NCBI GenBank assembly: GCA_054601695.1 | Contig: BAAHQB010000440.1 | Span: 35,159 to 99,158, forward strand | From: Amorphochlora amoebiformis | Taxonomy: Eukaryota; Cercozoa; Chlorarachniophyceae | Reading direction: 5' to 3' | DNA: 64,000 nt | Shown: positions 1 through 62,279 of the stretch, piece by piece | How positions within the stretch are numbered: the stretch's first letter is position 1 | How the letters are laid out: every line of letters begins with the position of its first letter | Notes under the pieces: model-generated | Database searches by the model: none | What the model saw: the letters and a program-made list of their open reading frames with translations, nothing else | Told to the model about the DNA's origin: nothing | Position numbers and translations under genes: made by a program

Positions 1-261
1 ATACTCTAGATACAGATATATTCTAGAGTCTGTAATCTACCATATACTACTAGTATCTAGAGTCTCTATGTAGTCTAAGAGAGTTCTGGGAGGTATACCT
101 AGGGGCTAGTTTACAGGTATAATTTTAAAGTAATTGTCTAGGTTGTACTACTTAATTGATTGATGAATATATTAGTTATGATCTGGACACAGATACAGTA
201 TCTAGTATCTAGAGTATATAGCTACAAATTGTAGTATATGTGTGTGTGTATATATCTAGAA

Positions 262-322
<61 letters not shown>

Positions 323-516
323 TTGACATAATCTAGATAATATTACATACATGTCTAGATGTATATGTCATGATTTGTACATTCATGGATATGAGTCATA
401 ATCTAATTAAGAAGCCAAATCTTTAGACATCCAAGATATTTTCTAGTAAAAGACTACGATGAGTGAGTTTTCACGAAAGGTCTCGGTGTCGTGATGTGTA
501 CGGCATTGTTGAGTTT
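1..516. repeat. CTAG-rich intergenic tract with TA arrays
   Basis: No exon is seen here. Positions 1-240 are dense in TCTAGA/CTAGAT-like words, 240-320 is a TA/TG array, and 320-460 again carries CTAG words. It lies just downstream of the stop codon of the minus-strand coiled-coil gene. The composition resembles the other intergenic tracts at 36.7-37.9 kb, 47.6-47.9 kb, 51.6-52.3 kb and the right end of the window. Confidence 0.6.

Positions 517-540
<24 letters not shown>
463..540. repeat. Direct repeat copying the stop-codon end of the coiled-coil gene
   Basis: A ~25-bp word beginning GAGTTTTCACGAAAGGTC occurs at about 467-491 and again at 511-535. The second copy is the last coding segment of the minus-strand gene (…HRDLS-stop). 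The first is an extra copy just beyond the stop. It is a short example of the edge duplications seen elsewhere in the window. Confidence 0.75.
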
Positions 541-9262
<8,722 letters not shown>

Positions 9263-9289
9263 CTGTATCAACAACAAAACATTGCTAAG

Positions 9290-9324
9290 TCAATGCCGAC
9301 AAATATATATATATATATATATAG

Positions 9325-9380
<56 letters not shown>

Positions 9381-9381
9381 C

Positions 9382-9466
<85 letters not shown>

Positions 9467-9561
9467 TGTACATATGCCCTTATTTATTATGTACATGTGT
9501 ATATTCATGTGTACACACATTACAGAATATATATCTATACTTTTTATATATGTATTAGCTC

Positions 9562-9623
<62 letters not shown>

Positions 9624-9640
9624 CTCACATACATACACAA

Positions 9641-9693
<53 letters not shown>

Positions 9694-9795
9694 CACACCT
9701 ATATATTATATACGTAATAAACACATATTATATATATACACATACATATACACATACACATATACATACATATATACACACACACATATACATAT

Positions 9796-9884
<89 letters not shown>

Positions 9885-10137
9885 ATATATATATATATAT
9901 ATACATGTACATATACATTTATTTATTTGTGTACATGTATATGTTCATGTGTACACACATTACAGAATATATATCTGTATATATATATATATATATTAGC
10001 TCACATTATATATATATATACATACATACATATATATATGTATACATATACATGTATGTACATATATATTAGCTCACATACAAAGAAAAACACATGCATG
10101 TACAAATGTATGTACATATGTATGTATATATATATAC

Positions 10138-10185
<48 letters not shown>

Positions 10186-10231
10186 CTCACATACAAACAC
10201 AACACATATACATATACAAATATTTATATAT

Positions 10232-10288
<57 letters not shown>

Positions 10289-10428
10289 TTTACATATAAT
10301 ATAAATATATACATACATACACACATACACATACATATATATACACATACACATACATATATGTTTACACACACACACACATACATACATACATACATAC
10401 ATACATACACACATACACACACACATAT

Positions 10429-10503
<75 letters not shown>

Positions 10504-10566
10504 TACACATACACATATATACATACACACACATACACACACACATACACACACACATATATATAT

Positions 10567-10636
<70 letters not shown>

Positions 10637-10842
10637 GTATACATATACACATACACATACACATACATATATATACATACACATATACATATACATATAC
10701 ACACATACATATACACACATACATACACACACACACACACATATACATACATATATACACATACTATATTGATAATATATACATATATATATATATACAT
10801 ATACATACATATACATATAATATATATATATATATAATATTG

Positions 10843-10880
<38 letters not shown>

Positions 10881-10981
10881 CACATACACTACACACGTAT
10901 ATACATTACATAAATAAACACACATATGTGTGTTTATGTATGTAACACAATGCACACACATATATATACACACACACACAC

Positions 10982-11032
<51 letters not shown>

Positions 11033-11035
11033 CAG

Positions 11036-11070
<35 letters not shown>

Positions 11071-11122
11071 CATATATATAATATGTATGTATATTACGTA
11101 TACAATATATTATAGGTGTGTT

Positions 11123-11156
<34 letters not shown>

Positions 11157-11184
11157 CATACACACACATATATATATATATATT

Positions 11185-11280
<96 letters not shown>
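9290..11280. repeat. 2-kb TA/CA/TG simple-repeat block
   Basis: This is almost pure (TA)n with embedded (CA)n, (ATAC)n and recurring 'TTAGCTCACAT' words (about 9556, 9620, 9997, 10070). I see no exon. It lies between the 3' end of the Sel1 gene and the first recognised exon of the coiled-coil gene. It is either intergenic or a 5' intron of the latter. Confidence 0.9.
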
Positions 11281-11282
<2 letters not shown>

Positions 11283-11340
11283 TGGATCTTGTGGTCTTGC
11301 TTGAGGTCGTGACCATTAACCAGCTGGCTCTGTTCAATTA

Positions 11341-13562
11341 TCAGGTTTCTTCGTATGTTTGAAATACCAATCTAGACATGTAAGGGTTAAGTACCGCAAG
11401 ATATCTTGCAAGCTGCAGCTTGGCTGTGTGGTGGCCGTTGTGCGCTGCCTTTCGAAGCCACTTGGAGCCCTCCGCTGAACTTAGTGGAATGCCCCAACCC
11501 CACACCATGCACATGCCTGCGATATGATGCATATCACGTCTTTTATATACACACATACATATATATATATATATATATGTAGCCAAAAACACTCAACAAT
11601 CGTTGAGGCGCACAATTCAGAAATGTTGTATCGATAGTTTTCATGCATACCCAAATTGTACATTGCCGTGACATCTCCCTGCTTGACCCCCTTCTTCCAG
11701 ATCAAGATATCACGACCGAGGTCCTGCTAAATCCAAATTTTATTTAACTTCAAGCGTGTCTGTAGGTGATTGGGTAGTACCTTGGGTTGGGTGGAAGGTG
11801 GTGTAGATGGTGAATGCGGTGTAGGTGGTGTAGAGGGCGTGGTACGTGGAGGTGGCGTGGCATTTGGGGTAGGTGGTAGAACTGGCAGTTGTGAGTTTGG
11901 GGTGGCACATGGTGTGGCCTTCTTAGAATTGGACGACGGAACGTTGCCTAGTTTTTTTGAGCGGGCACGGGACGGATCGTAAGAGTCTGAGGGATGATTG
12001 TTTGGGTACGGACGATAGGATGGGGTGGAGTTGGAATGACTAGTGTGATTCGGAGCGGGTCGCTTAGGGTTGGTTTTGGCAGCAGCTGGAGTCGAAGCAG
12101 TACTGTGTCGAGGGTTTGTCGGCAAGGCGCTAGAGGAGTGGTTGTGCAAGTTATGGGAGGTTTCTCGTTGCCTTGTCCTCCCTCTTGTTCTGACTCCCCC
12201 AAGACAACCTTGCCCCGTTTTTGTGTCTAGGCGGGTCTGAAACACTTTGGAAGAAGTTTTGGGGGCCGTTGGCGGGGTATAATACAGGATATTTACATTT
12301 TCCTTGGAAGAAGCTCGATAGAAGGCCGGAGTAGCCAAGGCATCGGATTGGAATTTGGATTGGGGTTCGAGATGGACAGAGTTGGGAGTCCGGAAAGGGG
12401 TCGCAACCGGGGCAGGTGCAGGTTTTGGTTTGGGTATCAGCGTCGCGGAGGGAGAAGCTTGGGGTAAGGGGATAGGGACGGATAGTTGTGAAAGGCGAGC
12501 GGTAGGAGTGAGGGGTGGGCGTCTGTGAGATGAAATGGCGTGCGGCTTCGGTCGCGTTTGGGTTGGGGTTCGACCGGTGCGTGTGTGTGGGGTTGATCCT
12601 GCGCTCGTGTGAAACGTAGCATCGGGTTGGAGGACCCTGACTCTAGATGGGGAACTCACGCCCACGATTCTATCTTTTGCGGCCTCTAGGCCCTCCGGGG
12701 GATCCGGGGGGAATGCTTCTGATGACGCTGGAAGTGTCAAGTTGGTATTTAAGGTTTTGGAGGTGTGGTTGTAACTGTTTGGGGCCTGCAAATGGCGACG
12801 CAAGCGAGTGGGGGTGGACTGGGTCGAAGGCGGAGGCGTTTCCGTGTCCCTAAAGCGCACGATCACAATTTTTGGCATCATACATCGGAAATAAAGGTGG
12901 ACCAATAAACACAGGCCTTGTCTCACTAAAAAAAAGCTCACGCATATATATATATATATATCACATCCCCTAGGGGCCCCCAATGAAGAAACAATATCTT
13001 CGGAGTTCCGCAGCAGTCAAGTGATGTAAAGAATGTAAGCTCTCTCTGTGGGAGTTGGTGCAGGGGTTAGTAGATTACATTTTCGGCGACTCAGGGTTAT
13101 CGTCGAGCGTCTCATAGCCGTCGTCGCACACATAGTCAGACAGAGAGATGCCTTTGGAGTGATATGCCTGCGCTCCATCCTGCGCTGAGACACTGTCCTC
13201 AAGAGATCGTGCAACCCCTGTGGTGCTGAAGATCCATCGAAACAAACTGTGTCAGACGTGTACATGCCTCTTGAAAGAAAATACAGACAACAAGATTTGT
13301 AAAAAAGACATCCATGGTCAGTATTATACTTTTTGATGGTGATTTTTGGACGAATGTCCGGGTGTTTCACGTCCATTCGGCCACTGGGGCCGCGCGCGTT
13401 GACCCCAGAAAGAGCGGGAACCACAGCTCCGGAGTCTGGTGTCACGCAGAGTGACTAGTAGATGCTTTTAAAGGGTAATGTTTTTGTTTGCATCTTTCTA
13501 CAGTTCATAGAGGTTTGAGAAACCCGAGGATTCCCCAGAGACGCATAAAAATCTCTTAGCAT
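11341..13562 (-). CDS. Ser/Thr/Pro-rich protein with C-terminal Sel1-like repeats
   Basis: Six exons join in phase: 13562-13524, 13454-13330, 13225-13079, 12849-11781, 11726-11651 and 11516-11341. They total 1632 nt, predicting 543 residues. The start is ATG at 13562 ([10 protein letters not shown]…). Exons 1-3 give a short acidic N-terminus. The large exon 4 encodes a low-complexity basic S/T/P-rich region ([11 protein letters not shown]…, [15 protein letters not shown]) that is probably disordered. Exons 5 and 6 encode Sel1-like repeats: [17 protein letters not shown] followed by [18 protein letters not shown], with the typical A-x-x-x-L-G spacing. Sel1 repeats are alpha-helical solenoids used as protein adaptors. 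The protein ends TYEET with tandem TGA TAA stops. A later start at MMPK (12881) in unspliced exon 4 is possible. It is divergent from the giant gene at 13692. Confidence 0.8.
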
Positions 13563-13691
13563 CTCGCTTCCGCCTCGAATCTTGCCACGAGGTAACCGCG
13601 CCCCATTTGCGGACCCCGGAGCGGGTTTTGAGGGGATATTTTTCGGCACAGTTGCATACAGAGTGGTCGAAAGACGCTTGACGGATAGAAA
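13563..13691. promoter_or_regulatory. Compact divergent intergenic region
   Basis: Only about 130 bp separates the ATG of the Sel1 gene (minus) from the ATG of the giant gene (plus). It has balanced composition and no TA arrays. It must hold both promoters unless one gene has a distant 5' UTR exon. I see no TATA box. Confidence 0.5.
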
Positions 13692-36531
<22,840 letters not shown>

Positions 36532-37370
36532 CTTACAACTTGGATTTTGGTGGAATTATCTATAGCCCCGGTACGTGCGTCCATTATAATTAGCACCCGG
36601 ACATGGTCTGGTTGATAATACCAGATACAATCAAGGCTTACATCAATGTAGCATCATGGCATGGCCTAGTATATCGGCGGCGTATTGGATCTAGTCGATT
36701 ATACTGATCATTAGAACGGTCTTAAGATTACCTGGTGCTTACTTACTATCAGACTATCCATCTAGATCTATCTCTAGTATTTAGATCCTAGACTACATAC
36801 TCTAGATATTTATCCAGTATATCTCGTATATATCCAGTATAGATAGATATACCAAGATGTATTTTTAGCATATATAGATTTACATCTAGTACATCTGTGT
36901 ATATCTACTTTAGTTCCAGAGTTTCAAGGTCTGATCATGAATCATGGACTTTAACTATGCAAGCTTAAGCGTACTGCTGCGTACGTACGTTAATACAATG
37001 TTACGTATCTAGTTCACATTATTGAGATAGACTTCAATATTAAATTTATTGTGCGCATCTCCTGTGTGTATACTCACACTTACAATATTATATGTTTGTC
37101 GAGTACGTTTACTCTAGATACAACTAGTACGTATCACGTGTTATTTCTTATTTATACGTGTACGTATACGAATACGTACGTACGTACGTAGATTGCTACT
37201 CCAGATACCAAATCTAAATATACACTAGATTCGCACGAAAGTATCTAATATACGTACGTACCTGCTTCAACATACATATATCTAGTCATATGATATATTT
37301 ATCTAGTTTCTAGAGTTTATCATTCAAGTTCTAGAAGTTGTGGCACATATATTCATTGCCTGTATGTGTG

Positions 37371-37446
<76 letters not shown>

Positions 37447-37688
37447 TAAGTACGGTATAGTCTCTAGAGTATAGTGAAGTACTCATTACTAGCGTTAAGT
37501 GAACTGAACGACTACGGTTCGAAGCGATAAATTCGCCGATAATTATCTCAACACGACGATGCGAATGCATATGAACTAGATGGATGTTGAAGTTCGAAAA
37601 TGTATAATGTATTGTTTATATACTAGATATACTATCAGTGCAATGCAATGGCACTAGATGAATTGCACATAGGCATATGCATATATCT

Positions 37689-37746
<58 letters not shown>

Positions 37747-38001
37747 TCTAGAGTATATATAGTATATGTTTCATGAGCTCTAGGAGCTACACGTACGACG
37801 GAACGTATCTAGAGTATACGTCCCCAATGTGAGTCTAGGGTCACGCATACATGATGTATACATATGATTAATGCCAGTGTCGTAGTTATAATGTATTCGG
37901 AATGTGTAAGCTAGATATTCAGAATACGAAAACATACATTTCTGACTGTCAATTTTGAGCTTGAAAACATCACACGGCTGACGAGCAAGCTCGGATTCTA
38001 A
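36532..38001. repeat. CTAG-rich convergent intergenic region
   Basis: This is the 3'-3' spacer between the giant gene and SMC3. It is dense in CTAGAT/TCTAGA and ACGTACGT words, with two TA arrays (37380-37442, 37690-37742). No exon is seen. It probably holds both polyadenylation regions. Confidence 0.7.
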
Positions 38002-45274
<7,273 letters not shown>

Positions 45275-45833
45275 CGTGTGAGAGAATTGGCGGGACAAGC
45301 TTCCCGCCGCCTTCGCTCGATGTGTTCCGGAACCCACAAATCCCGGGATTGGCGGAGACTCGGTGCCCAGACTTTTCTCTAATCTAAAACTTATCGGCTT
45401 GGAGATCGCCTCGGTGAAATCGGCAAATAGAAAATATTAATTCGTCGGCCATTCGCGTTCACTCCGTGGGGTTGCAGGTGGAGATGGGGGGTTTATGCCA
45501 GGGATACAGGGGAAAGAGGGGTAGAGATGAATATGAAAGGGACAATTCTATCTCTGAGAGTGTGCAGGCTATCTTATTTTCAGGAAATATGTGTACTTTG
45601 AGGAAAAACCGGTTTATTTATGAGAACTCCGGTGTCGCGAGACATTTATTGCGTCTTTAACTCTCCCCTGCCCCCTCAGTGACATGGAAAACCTCACCAA
45701 AAACCACAGGATATCTTATTTATGCATTCCATCATCGAAAGAGAGAGAATAATTCATTTATATTCCCCTCAAATTCTCGTATCTAATGTATGTTTTGGTC
45801 TTGGTTCGGGTGCTTTCAGATTAATATTAGAAG
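45275..45833. promoter_or_regulatory. Divergent SMC3 / eL13 promoter region
   Basis: 560 bp lie between the two start codons. There are no TA arrays and no CTAG enrichment. A pyrimidine-rich acceptor-like site (GGTGCTTTCAG, ending 45819) lies 14 bp before the eL13 ATG, suggesting a 5' UTR intron in that gene. Confidence 0.5.
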
Positions 45834-46327
45834 ATGGTGAAGCACAACAACGTCATCCCTAATGGCCACTTCCGCAAGGATTGGCAACGCTACATCAAGA
45901 CGTGGTTTGACCAGCCCGCCAAGAAATCCGCCCGCCGTGCCGCCCGGGAGGTGACATCCGAAACAACACTGTGCTTGATTTCCTACATAACTCCCCGTCC
46001 TTTTTTGCAACAAGACAATTTAAATCCCTGCCTGCTAATTTTGTGAATAATCAGAGTCTATCTTCCCCTCATGCTTGTATTTTCCTGTCCGCAGGCTAAG
46101 GCCGCCCGTCTTGCCCCCCGTCCTATCGGCAAGCTTCGCCCTGTTGTCCGCGGTCAGACTGTGAAATACAACCTTAGACTGAGGGCTGGACGTGGGTTCA
46201 CCCTTGATGAGCTAAAGGTTTGTGATTTGATGTGATGTATTTTTCCATTTGGAGGGATTAGTTTCAGGCAAAGGGATCTGTAACTTAACCTAGTTGATAT
46301 ACATATATATACACATATATATTTTTG

Positions 46328-46392
<65 letters not shown>

Positions 46393-47489
46393 ATATGTAT
46401 GTGTCTATTAGGCCGCCGGTATCAACAAACGCGAGGCTCTTGGGCTTGGCATCTGCGTTGACCACAGGAGGAAAAACAGGTCTTGTCATGTACCAATCAT
46501 TAACGTTTCTCGTGGATCATATCTAGAATACTATATACCATACTCATACAAACAACGTCGCGTAGTGTATATATGTATGCATGTATATAAATAAATATAT
46601 ATATATATATATGTGTGTATATATATGTATATATGTGTGCATATACGTATACACACAAATACATATTTAATTGATTTACACATATGTGTGTATTTGTTTA
46701 CTCGTAATGAATTTGTTATTTGAAAACCGAACAGATCTGAGGAGGGCTTCAAGGCTAACGTCGACCGTCTCAAGCTTTACAAGTAACATAAATAACTCGA
46801 CTACATAACATTACTAATAACAATAATAACACACTCACAACACCTTCCTGAACCCGAATGACAACCCCAACCCCTAAATCCTAACCCCCCCTCCCCAACC
46901 CAGATCCAAACTCGTCATCTACCCCCGCAAACCCGCCTCCAAGCGCGCCAAGAAGGGTGACTCAGACCAGAAGGAGATCGACGCCGTCGGCGAGCAGATC
47001 CTTCTCAAGACCGTTCTGCCCATCACGCAGCCCGAGAAGGTTCTCGAAGTCCGCAAGATCACTAAAGAGGAGAGAGAAACTACTGTTAGTGCGGTGCTTC
47101 GCAAAGCTCTTACTGACCACAAGCGTGCTGGGGCTCGTGCTAAACTCGCTGCTGACAAGGTTGGTTGTCTGTGTGTGCGTGTGTGTGTATGTTTGTGTGT
47201 CATGTGGGTGTTATATATGTAAGATACTTGGAGATTTTATATGTGTGTAATATGTATGAATGATGTATTATACATATACATTATCTATATATATATATAT
47301 GTATATGTATATATACATATATATATATATACACATACACATACATAATATATATATAGAGAGAGAGATATAGATATACATATATTATAGATATACGTAT
47401 ATGCATGTACATGAATATACGATATATATAAACACACACAAAAATACGTACATAGACAAAAATAGATACTGAGATAATTAGAACATACG

Positions 47490-47526
<37 letters not shown>

Positions 47527-47572
47527 CCAGGCCGAGGCCGCCGCTGCCAAGAAGGGCAAGGGCAAAAAGTAA
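45834..47572 (+). CDS. RPL13: 60S ribosomal protein L13 (eL13)
   Basis: This is a component of the large cytosolic ribosomal subunit. Six exons, 45834-45950, 46095-46217, 46412-46479, 46735-46782, 46904-47159 and 47531-47572, total 654 nt and predict 217 residues, close to the usual ~205-215. Family landmarks are the start [18 protein letters not shown], the [10 protein letters not shown] segment, [17 protein letters not shown], and the conserved [12 protein letters not shown] (split over two introns). The Ala/Lys-rich tail [11 protein letters not shown] is encoded by a tiny last exon. Introns 2, 3 and 5 carry short TA arrays. The start is fixed by homology and by the absence of an upstream ATG after the putative 5' UTR acceptor. 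Confidence 0.98.
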
Positions 47573-47669
47573 AACCACCGTCGCGTTATCGCCAGACTCT
47601 TTGCTCCACCCAGAACGATCCTACATCACGCTAGATCTCTTAGTTTGGTGGTCTGGTAGCGCAAACAGC

Positions 47670-47924
47670 GTTGTAAACTTGTGGTCGACTAATCTGCCTG
47701 CTCTGGGTCCTTGAAAAACGTTGTGGGTTGTCTACGATCTAGACGATATCTCGGATATCTAGAAGATTTCAATGATTTATTTATGTCTAGATAATATGTA
47801 TGAGTTGTAGTAAGCTCACACATTCAACATTCACGTGAGATTATAATTATATATTACTAGTACTAGTATAATAAAAACATATCTATCTAGTCTAGCTACT
47901 AGAGCTAGTTATTATTTACTTATA

Positions 47925-47930
<6 letters not shown>
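47670..47930 (+). repeat. Left arm of a 16.3-kb inverted repeat
   Basis: This begins GTTGTAAACTTGTGGTCGAC and is matched, reverse-complemented, by 64000-63741 with only scattered substitutions and small indels. It starts ~100 bp after the eL13 stop. Because the partner runs off the window end, the true arm may be longer and may include eL13 3' UTR sequence. Confidence 0.93.
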
Positions 47931-47963
<33 letters not shown>

Positions 47964-48174
47964 TAATATATATATATATATATACATCATAATATATATA
48001 TATATATATATATGTATATATGATGATTCATGCGACATTTGACAATCGATCAATGATTTTCTACCATCAGCACAAAAAATCATTGCAATACTATATCATT
48101 GGCATGTATATTAGCTATACTTTGGGACAGATGGTTTTTGGCTTATGTAAATATATATGTGTATATATATATAT

Positions 48175-48988
48175 AACCTTTCTGGCATGTTAAATTTGCG
48201 TAAAATTTTACATTTACATGTACAAAGATCACACATATCCTTCCTGGCCGGCCCAACAATCTAGACAATCGGGGTAACTGCAAAAGCGTCAGTTACCCCA
48301 CGAGAGGCGGGGATGGACCTCACGACCCTGTTTTCGTGTTATTTAATTACTACCGTTACATCACGTACAAGGCTCCACGTTTCAATTCAAAAGTACGTGT
48401 AAGGCTTCGGATCCACGTGTGAGATACGGCCCATATAAAAATTAAATATAATTTCATTGCGCGTATATAATCTACATTAATTCTCTAGATCCTAATTTCT
48501 GTTTCTCGTCCATTACGATTGTTGCGGTTTACTAGAGACTAATCATTCCACAACTGTGAACAGTGTGACACGTCGCGTGCGAAGCTACAAACTGATTACG
48601 CACATTCCTCGATAGCATTGTGACGTTCCGCTGCCATGTGTATTTAAGGTCAGAATATGCATATTTTTGAAGTGTTCTGTTGCTCTAGTTGAAAAAGGAA
48701 TGTCGAGACTTTTTTCAAAAGGACTGACTGACCGAATAGATTGATTGTCCCCTTGGCGACCTTCCAAGAAGCCGGACCGCATCCGTCCGCGAAAACAGGG
48801 TCGTGAGGTCCATCTCCGCCGCTCGTGGGGTAACTGACGCTTTTGCAGTTATCGCGATTGTTGGGGCCGGCCAGGAAGGATGTTGTGTGAGTTCGGCCCT
48901 GGCAGAATCCACCAAGGTTTTCCTAGAGTATAGATAGTTCTTTGTACATGTAAATGTAAAATTTTACGCAAACATGCCAGAAAGGTTA
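48175..48988. mobile_element. MITE-like foldback element with ~160-200-bp terminal inverted repeats
   Basis: The left end (AACCTTTCTGGCATGTT…, 48175 to ~48338) and the right end (~48789-48988) are reverse complements of each other. The right arm carries an extra ~50-60-bp insertion. Both ends abut TA arrays, consistent with a TA target site as in Tc1/mariner-type elements. The ~450-bp interior has no long reading frame, so the element is non-autonomous. Confidence 0.8.
48272..48301. repeat. Perfect 10-bp hairpin within the MITE arm
   Basis: GGGGTAACTG and CAGTTACCCC flank a 9-nt loop. In the right arm the matching copy is imperfect (GGGGTAACTG…CAGTTATCGC). Confidence 0.8.
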
Positions 48989-49010
48989 TATATATATATA
49001 TATATATAAT

Positions 49011-49083
<73 letters not shown>

Positions 49084-49131
49084 ATACACATTTATACATG
49101 CACATATTGAATACATATACATACATACAGT

Positions 49132-49952
49132 TTAGGACCGCACCTCTTCCTTCATCCTCAGCATTCGTAATTCCGAGTTGATGTAGGTTTTGCCCTGAGA
49201 AAAGAGCAGCCGCGTGATAATCTCGTACATTACAATGGCTGGAACTAGTTAGTGGACCTTAAAACGTTTGCCGGTGACAACAAGACGCACGTTCCTCTCG
49301 GCGGAGCACGTACAAGACATGTAATTATTAAGGATGCTACACTGGAGGAAATCACCTGTGAGTTTTATTTATAGGTTATTAGAAAATGTTAACGGCAAAC
49401 GCATTAGCACACAAAATACGTGTATACTAACCATGGACGTTTTCCGGCAGAAGAGTTTCATTTTGGAAAAAGTGAACACGAAGCTGACAAATATATACCG
49501 CGCATATTAACATATACAAATGATACATCAAAAAAATACAATCGAGAAAACACCTTGAACAAATATTTACTTCTCAATACTACTCGTTATTTTTCGCATC
49601 ACGTGATCTTCATGAATGATTTACATGAATGCGAATATACCCCTTGGGTAACTTACCTTTTGTGTCTCAAGCTTCTCACTGACCGATCTCTGAACAATGA
49701 GATGAGTGTTCTTGCACGTGTACGAAACGGACTTCTGAAAACTTTTCCCGTTTCGCACGTCCATATCGAAAAAGCAACTCGATATCTTGTTCTCGTGTCC
49801 CGATTCCTTCCTACAATTTGACTCGTGTCCTTGCATGTCTACATATATTTCAAAGAAAGCTCTGCAAAATGCTCGTCTCGTACCATTGGGCAAGGATGTG
49901 TTCCCCAGTACCAGAGTACGCAAATTTCCTCTGCCTGATAGATATACACACA

Positions 49953-50005
<53 letters not shown>

Positions 50006-51300
50006 GGTCCACCCCAACACACAAGCTACGAAGGATCGAAAATTATAAATTACGAGAAGGTTCGAACGTGGGGGTCATCCGCGACCCTGCAAGAGTCCAA
50101 CTAAGATTTATCAAAGGAAAGTTGTAAGGATCGAACATAAAAAAAAAACATTTAGTACATTCACCCGGCAGTTGAAGCTGATTTGGAAATTTGTTATAGG
50201 TTGGCGGCACGATTGTCCGAAACCTCCAAAGTTAAGGTTACCAATCTGGGGCCGGAAAACTAAAGTTCCAGCCGGGTAAGGGCACAAACAGTCTTCGGTA
50301 ATCGTGCTCGATGAAACAAATAAACTCTTCCTAGATTGAATTGGAGTACAACCGGAACACGATCCCCCAACCATCCAATTCAAACCTGATGAAAAACCAC
50401 AATGGAAAATTATTTCATTTACTCTTGCATATACATGAACAGTGTGTTCATTGTGTATACACGTCACACACAAACTGTACTGCCGCCTCTAGTGAGGTGT
50501 GTATGTATTACCATCGCATGAAAAAACCAAGTCGTGAAAACCTGATGCACTTGGAACCTGACCCGAGCTCAAAAGCTTACCAAAAACAACAACAAAAAAT
50601 AGTACTTTTTTTAAGGTTATGAAACAAGGCCGAGAAGTAATTTCAGACCAAAAAAAGTGCGCACCGTAGGATTTGGCAGATCGGAAGAAAGAGCCGTAGC
50701 AATTTGGTTGACAATCGAGGCATCGGTGCATGTGAAGGTTGGGGATCTACTGGAGCCGAAATCCAACCTAGTTAGACCTCCAACAGAAGGTGCCAGAGTG
50801 GCTTCATGGGCGTCGAATGCAAGGAAATTGGCGGATCCGCAGAAGTTATTAGTAGAAGTGTAGGTTCTCGCGAATGTCACCTGGTTCGAAATTACATTAT
50901 TCATTATTGAAATGGTTTCCAAACAACACTTTCGCATGTACCAATCCGGCCGACTCCTTGATCACTGAAGTTCCCATAGTGAGCATTCGCGTACCATTCT
51001 TAAACTCCTCCACAATCCTGACGATGGTAATTTAGATGACCATAGTTCCCGTTCGAAAGTAAAACCAAGAAGACATGTTTTGAAATTCTTTCGGGAAATT
51101 CATCACAGAATATCTCACGGGTTGAAATCCCCTAGAAAAGCTGTCTGGTTTGACACTGCGTTGACTGCAAAGGTTCGCAGAGCGTCATCTGCTGTAGGGG
51201 CCGAAGTTGGAGAGCCTGCTGCATTGTCCAAATGAACATGCTCCGTCACGCGAGCAGCATGAGCGACAAGAAGATAAAAAACCAAAGCAGCCTTCATCAT
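49132..51300 (-). CDS. Secreted Cys-containing glycoprotein, family unknown
   Basis: I do not recognise the family. Exon 1 (51300-51119) encodes a signal peptide (MMKAALVFYLLVAHAARV) and then AGSPTSAPTADDALRTF. Exons 51017-50942, 50880-50665, 50557-50512 and 50385-50165 follow in matching phase. They carry several Cys (FSCDG, GGSCSGCTP, EDCLCPYP, FNCR) and N-glycosylation sequons (NQT, NGT). Exon ~49932-49656 (RGNLRTLVLGNTSLPNG…, donor AAG|GTAAGT) links in phase to LRVHFFQNETLLPENVH, to GDFLQCSILNNYMSCTC… and to the terminal GKTYINSELRML exon, ending TAA 49134-49132. The junction between 50165 and 49932 is unresolved: a donor inside the previous exon (after PQI) or a missed small exon would restore phase. 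Introns are short, and only one has a TA array. The upstream in-frame Met at 51405 would bury the signal peptide, so 51300 is preferred. Confidence 0.7.
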
Positions 51301-61883
<10,583 letters not shown>

Positions 61884-62130
61884 CTACCGTTTTCCCGCCC
61901 AAAATCCAAGAAAGAATTCAATTTTTCGCATCATTTTTGGGCCGTTGACGAGCGAGAGAGTAATGAGGTCATTAGAGGGTTGGTGAGGGGGCGAAAGGGG
62001 AAAAGGTTTGTTGTGCATACCCGAGGGCTTGCAAACCGAAATTGCGGCGCCCATGAGGAAGGAACGTTGAGCAGCTTGCTGGGTTCCGAAAAATTTTGGG
62101 CTCCGAATTTTAAGGAGTCTCGGAACCCAA

Positions 62131-62202
62131 TGGATGTTATTTTTGTCGGCATCTTAGCTGTCGATGCCATTGTTCGTGACGAAGGCGTAGAGGACGGTCA
62201 CA
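62131..62202 (+). CDS. Possible first exon of a PfkB-family sugar kinase
   Basis: ATG at 62131 opens MDVIFVGILAVDAIVRDEGV… and ends at a textbook donor CACAG|GTAAGG. The pattern V-x-F-V-G-x-L-x-V-D-x-I resembles the N-terminal strand of PfkB/ribokinase-family kinases (ketohexokinase-like). No further exons were found before the window end, so the call rests on ~24 residues and a strong donor. It is divergent from GST, with ~250 bp between. Confidence 0.35.
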
Positions 62203-62279
62203 GGTAAGGTGTTGTTTACGTTGATGGAGTTTTTATGTTAGATCCTGATCCTAACCATATCCGATGGTTAAACGCAACG

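Noticed and set aside
61931-62170. Minus-strand frame MASTAKMPTKITSIGF… as the GST 5' exon
   Set aside because: No donor in it matches the phase-1 start of the first recognised GST exon, and the plus strand there has a stronger case (ATG exon with CAG|GTAAGG).
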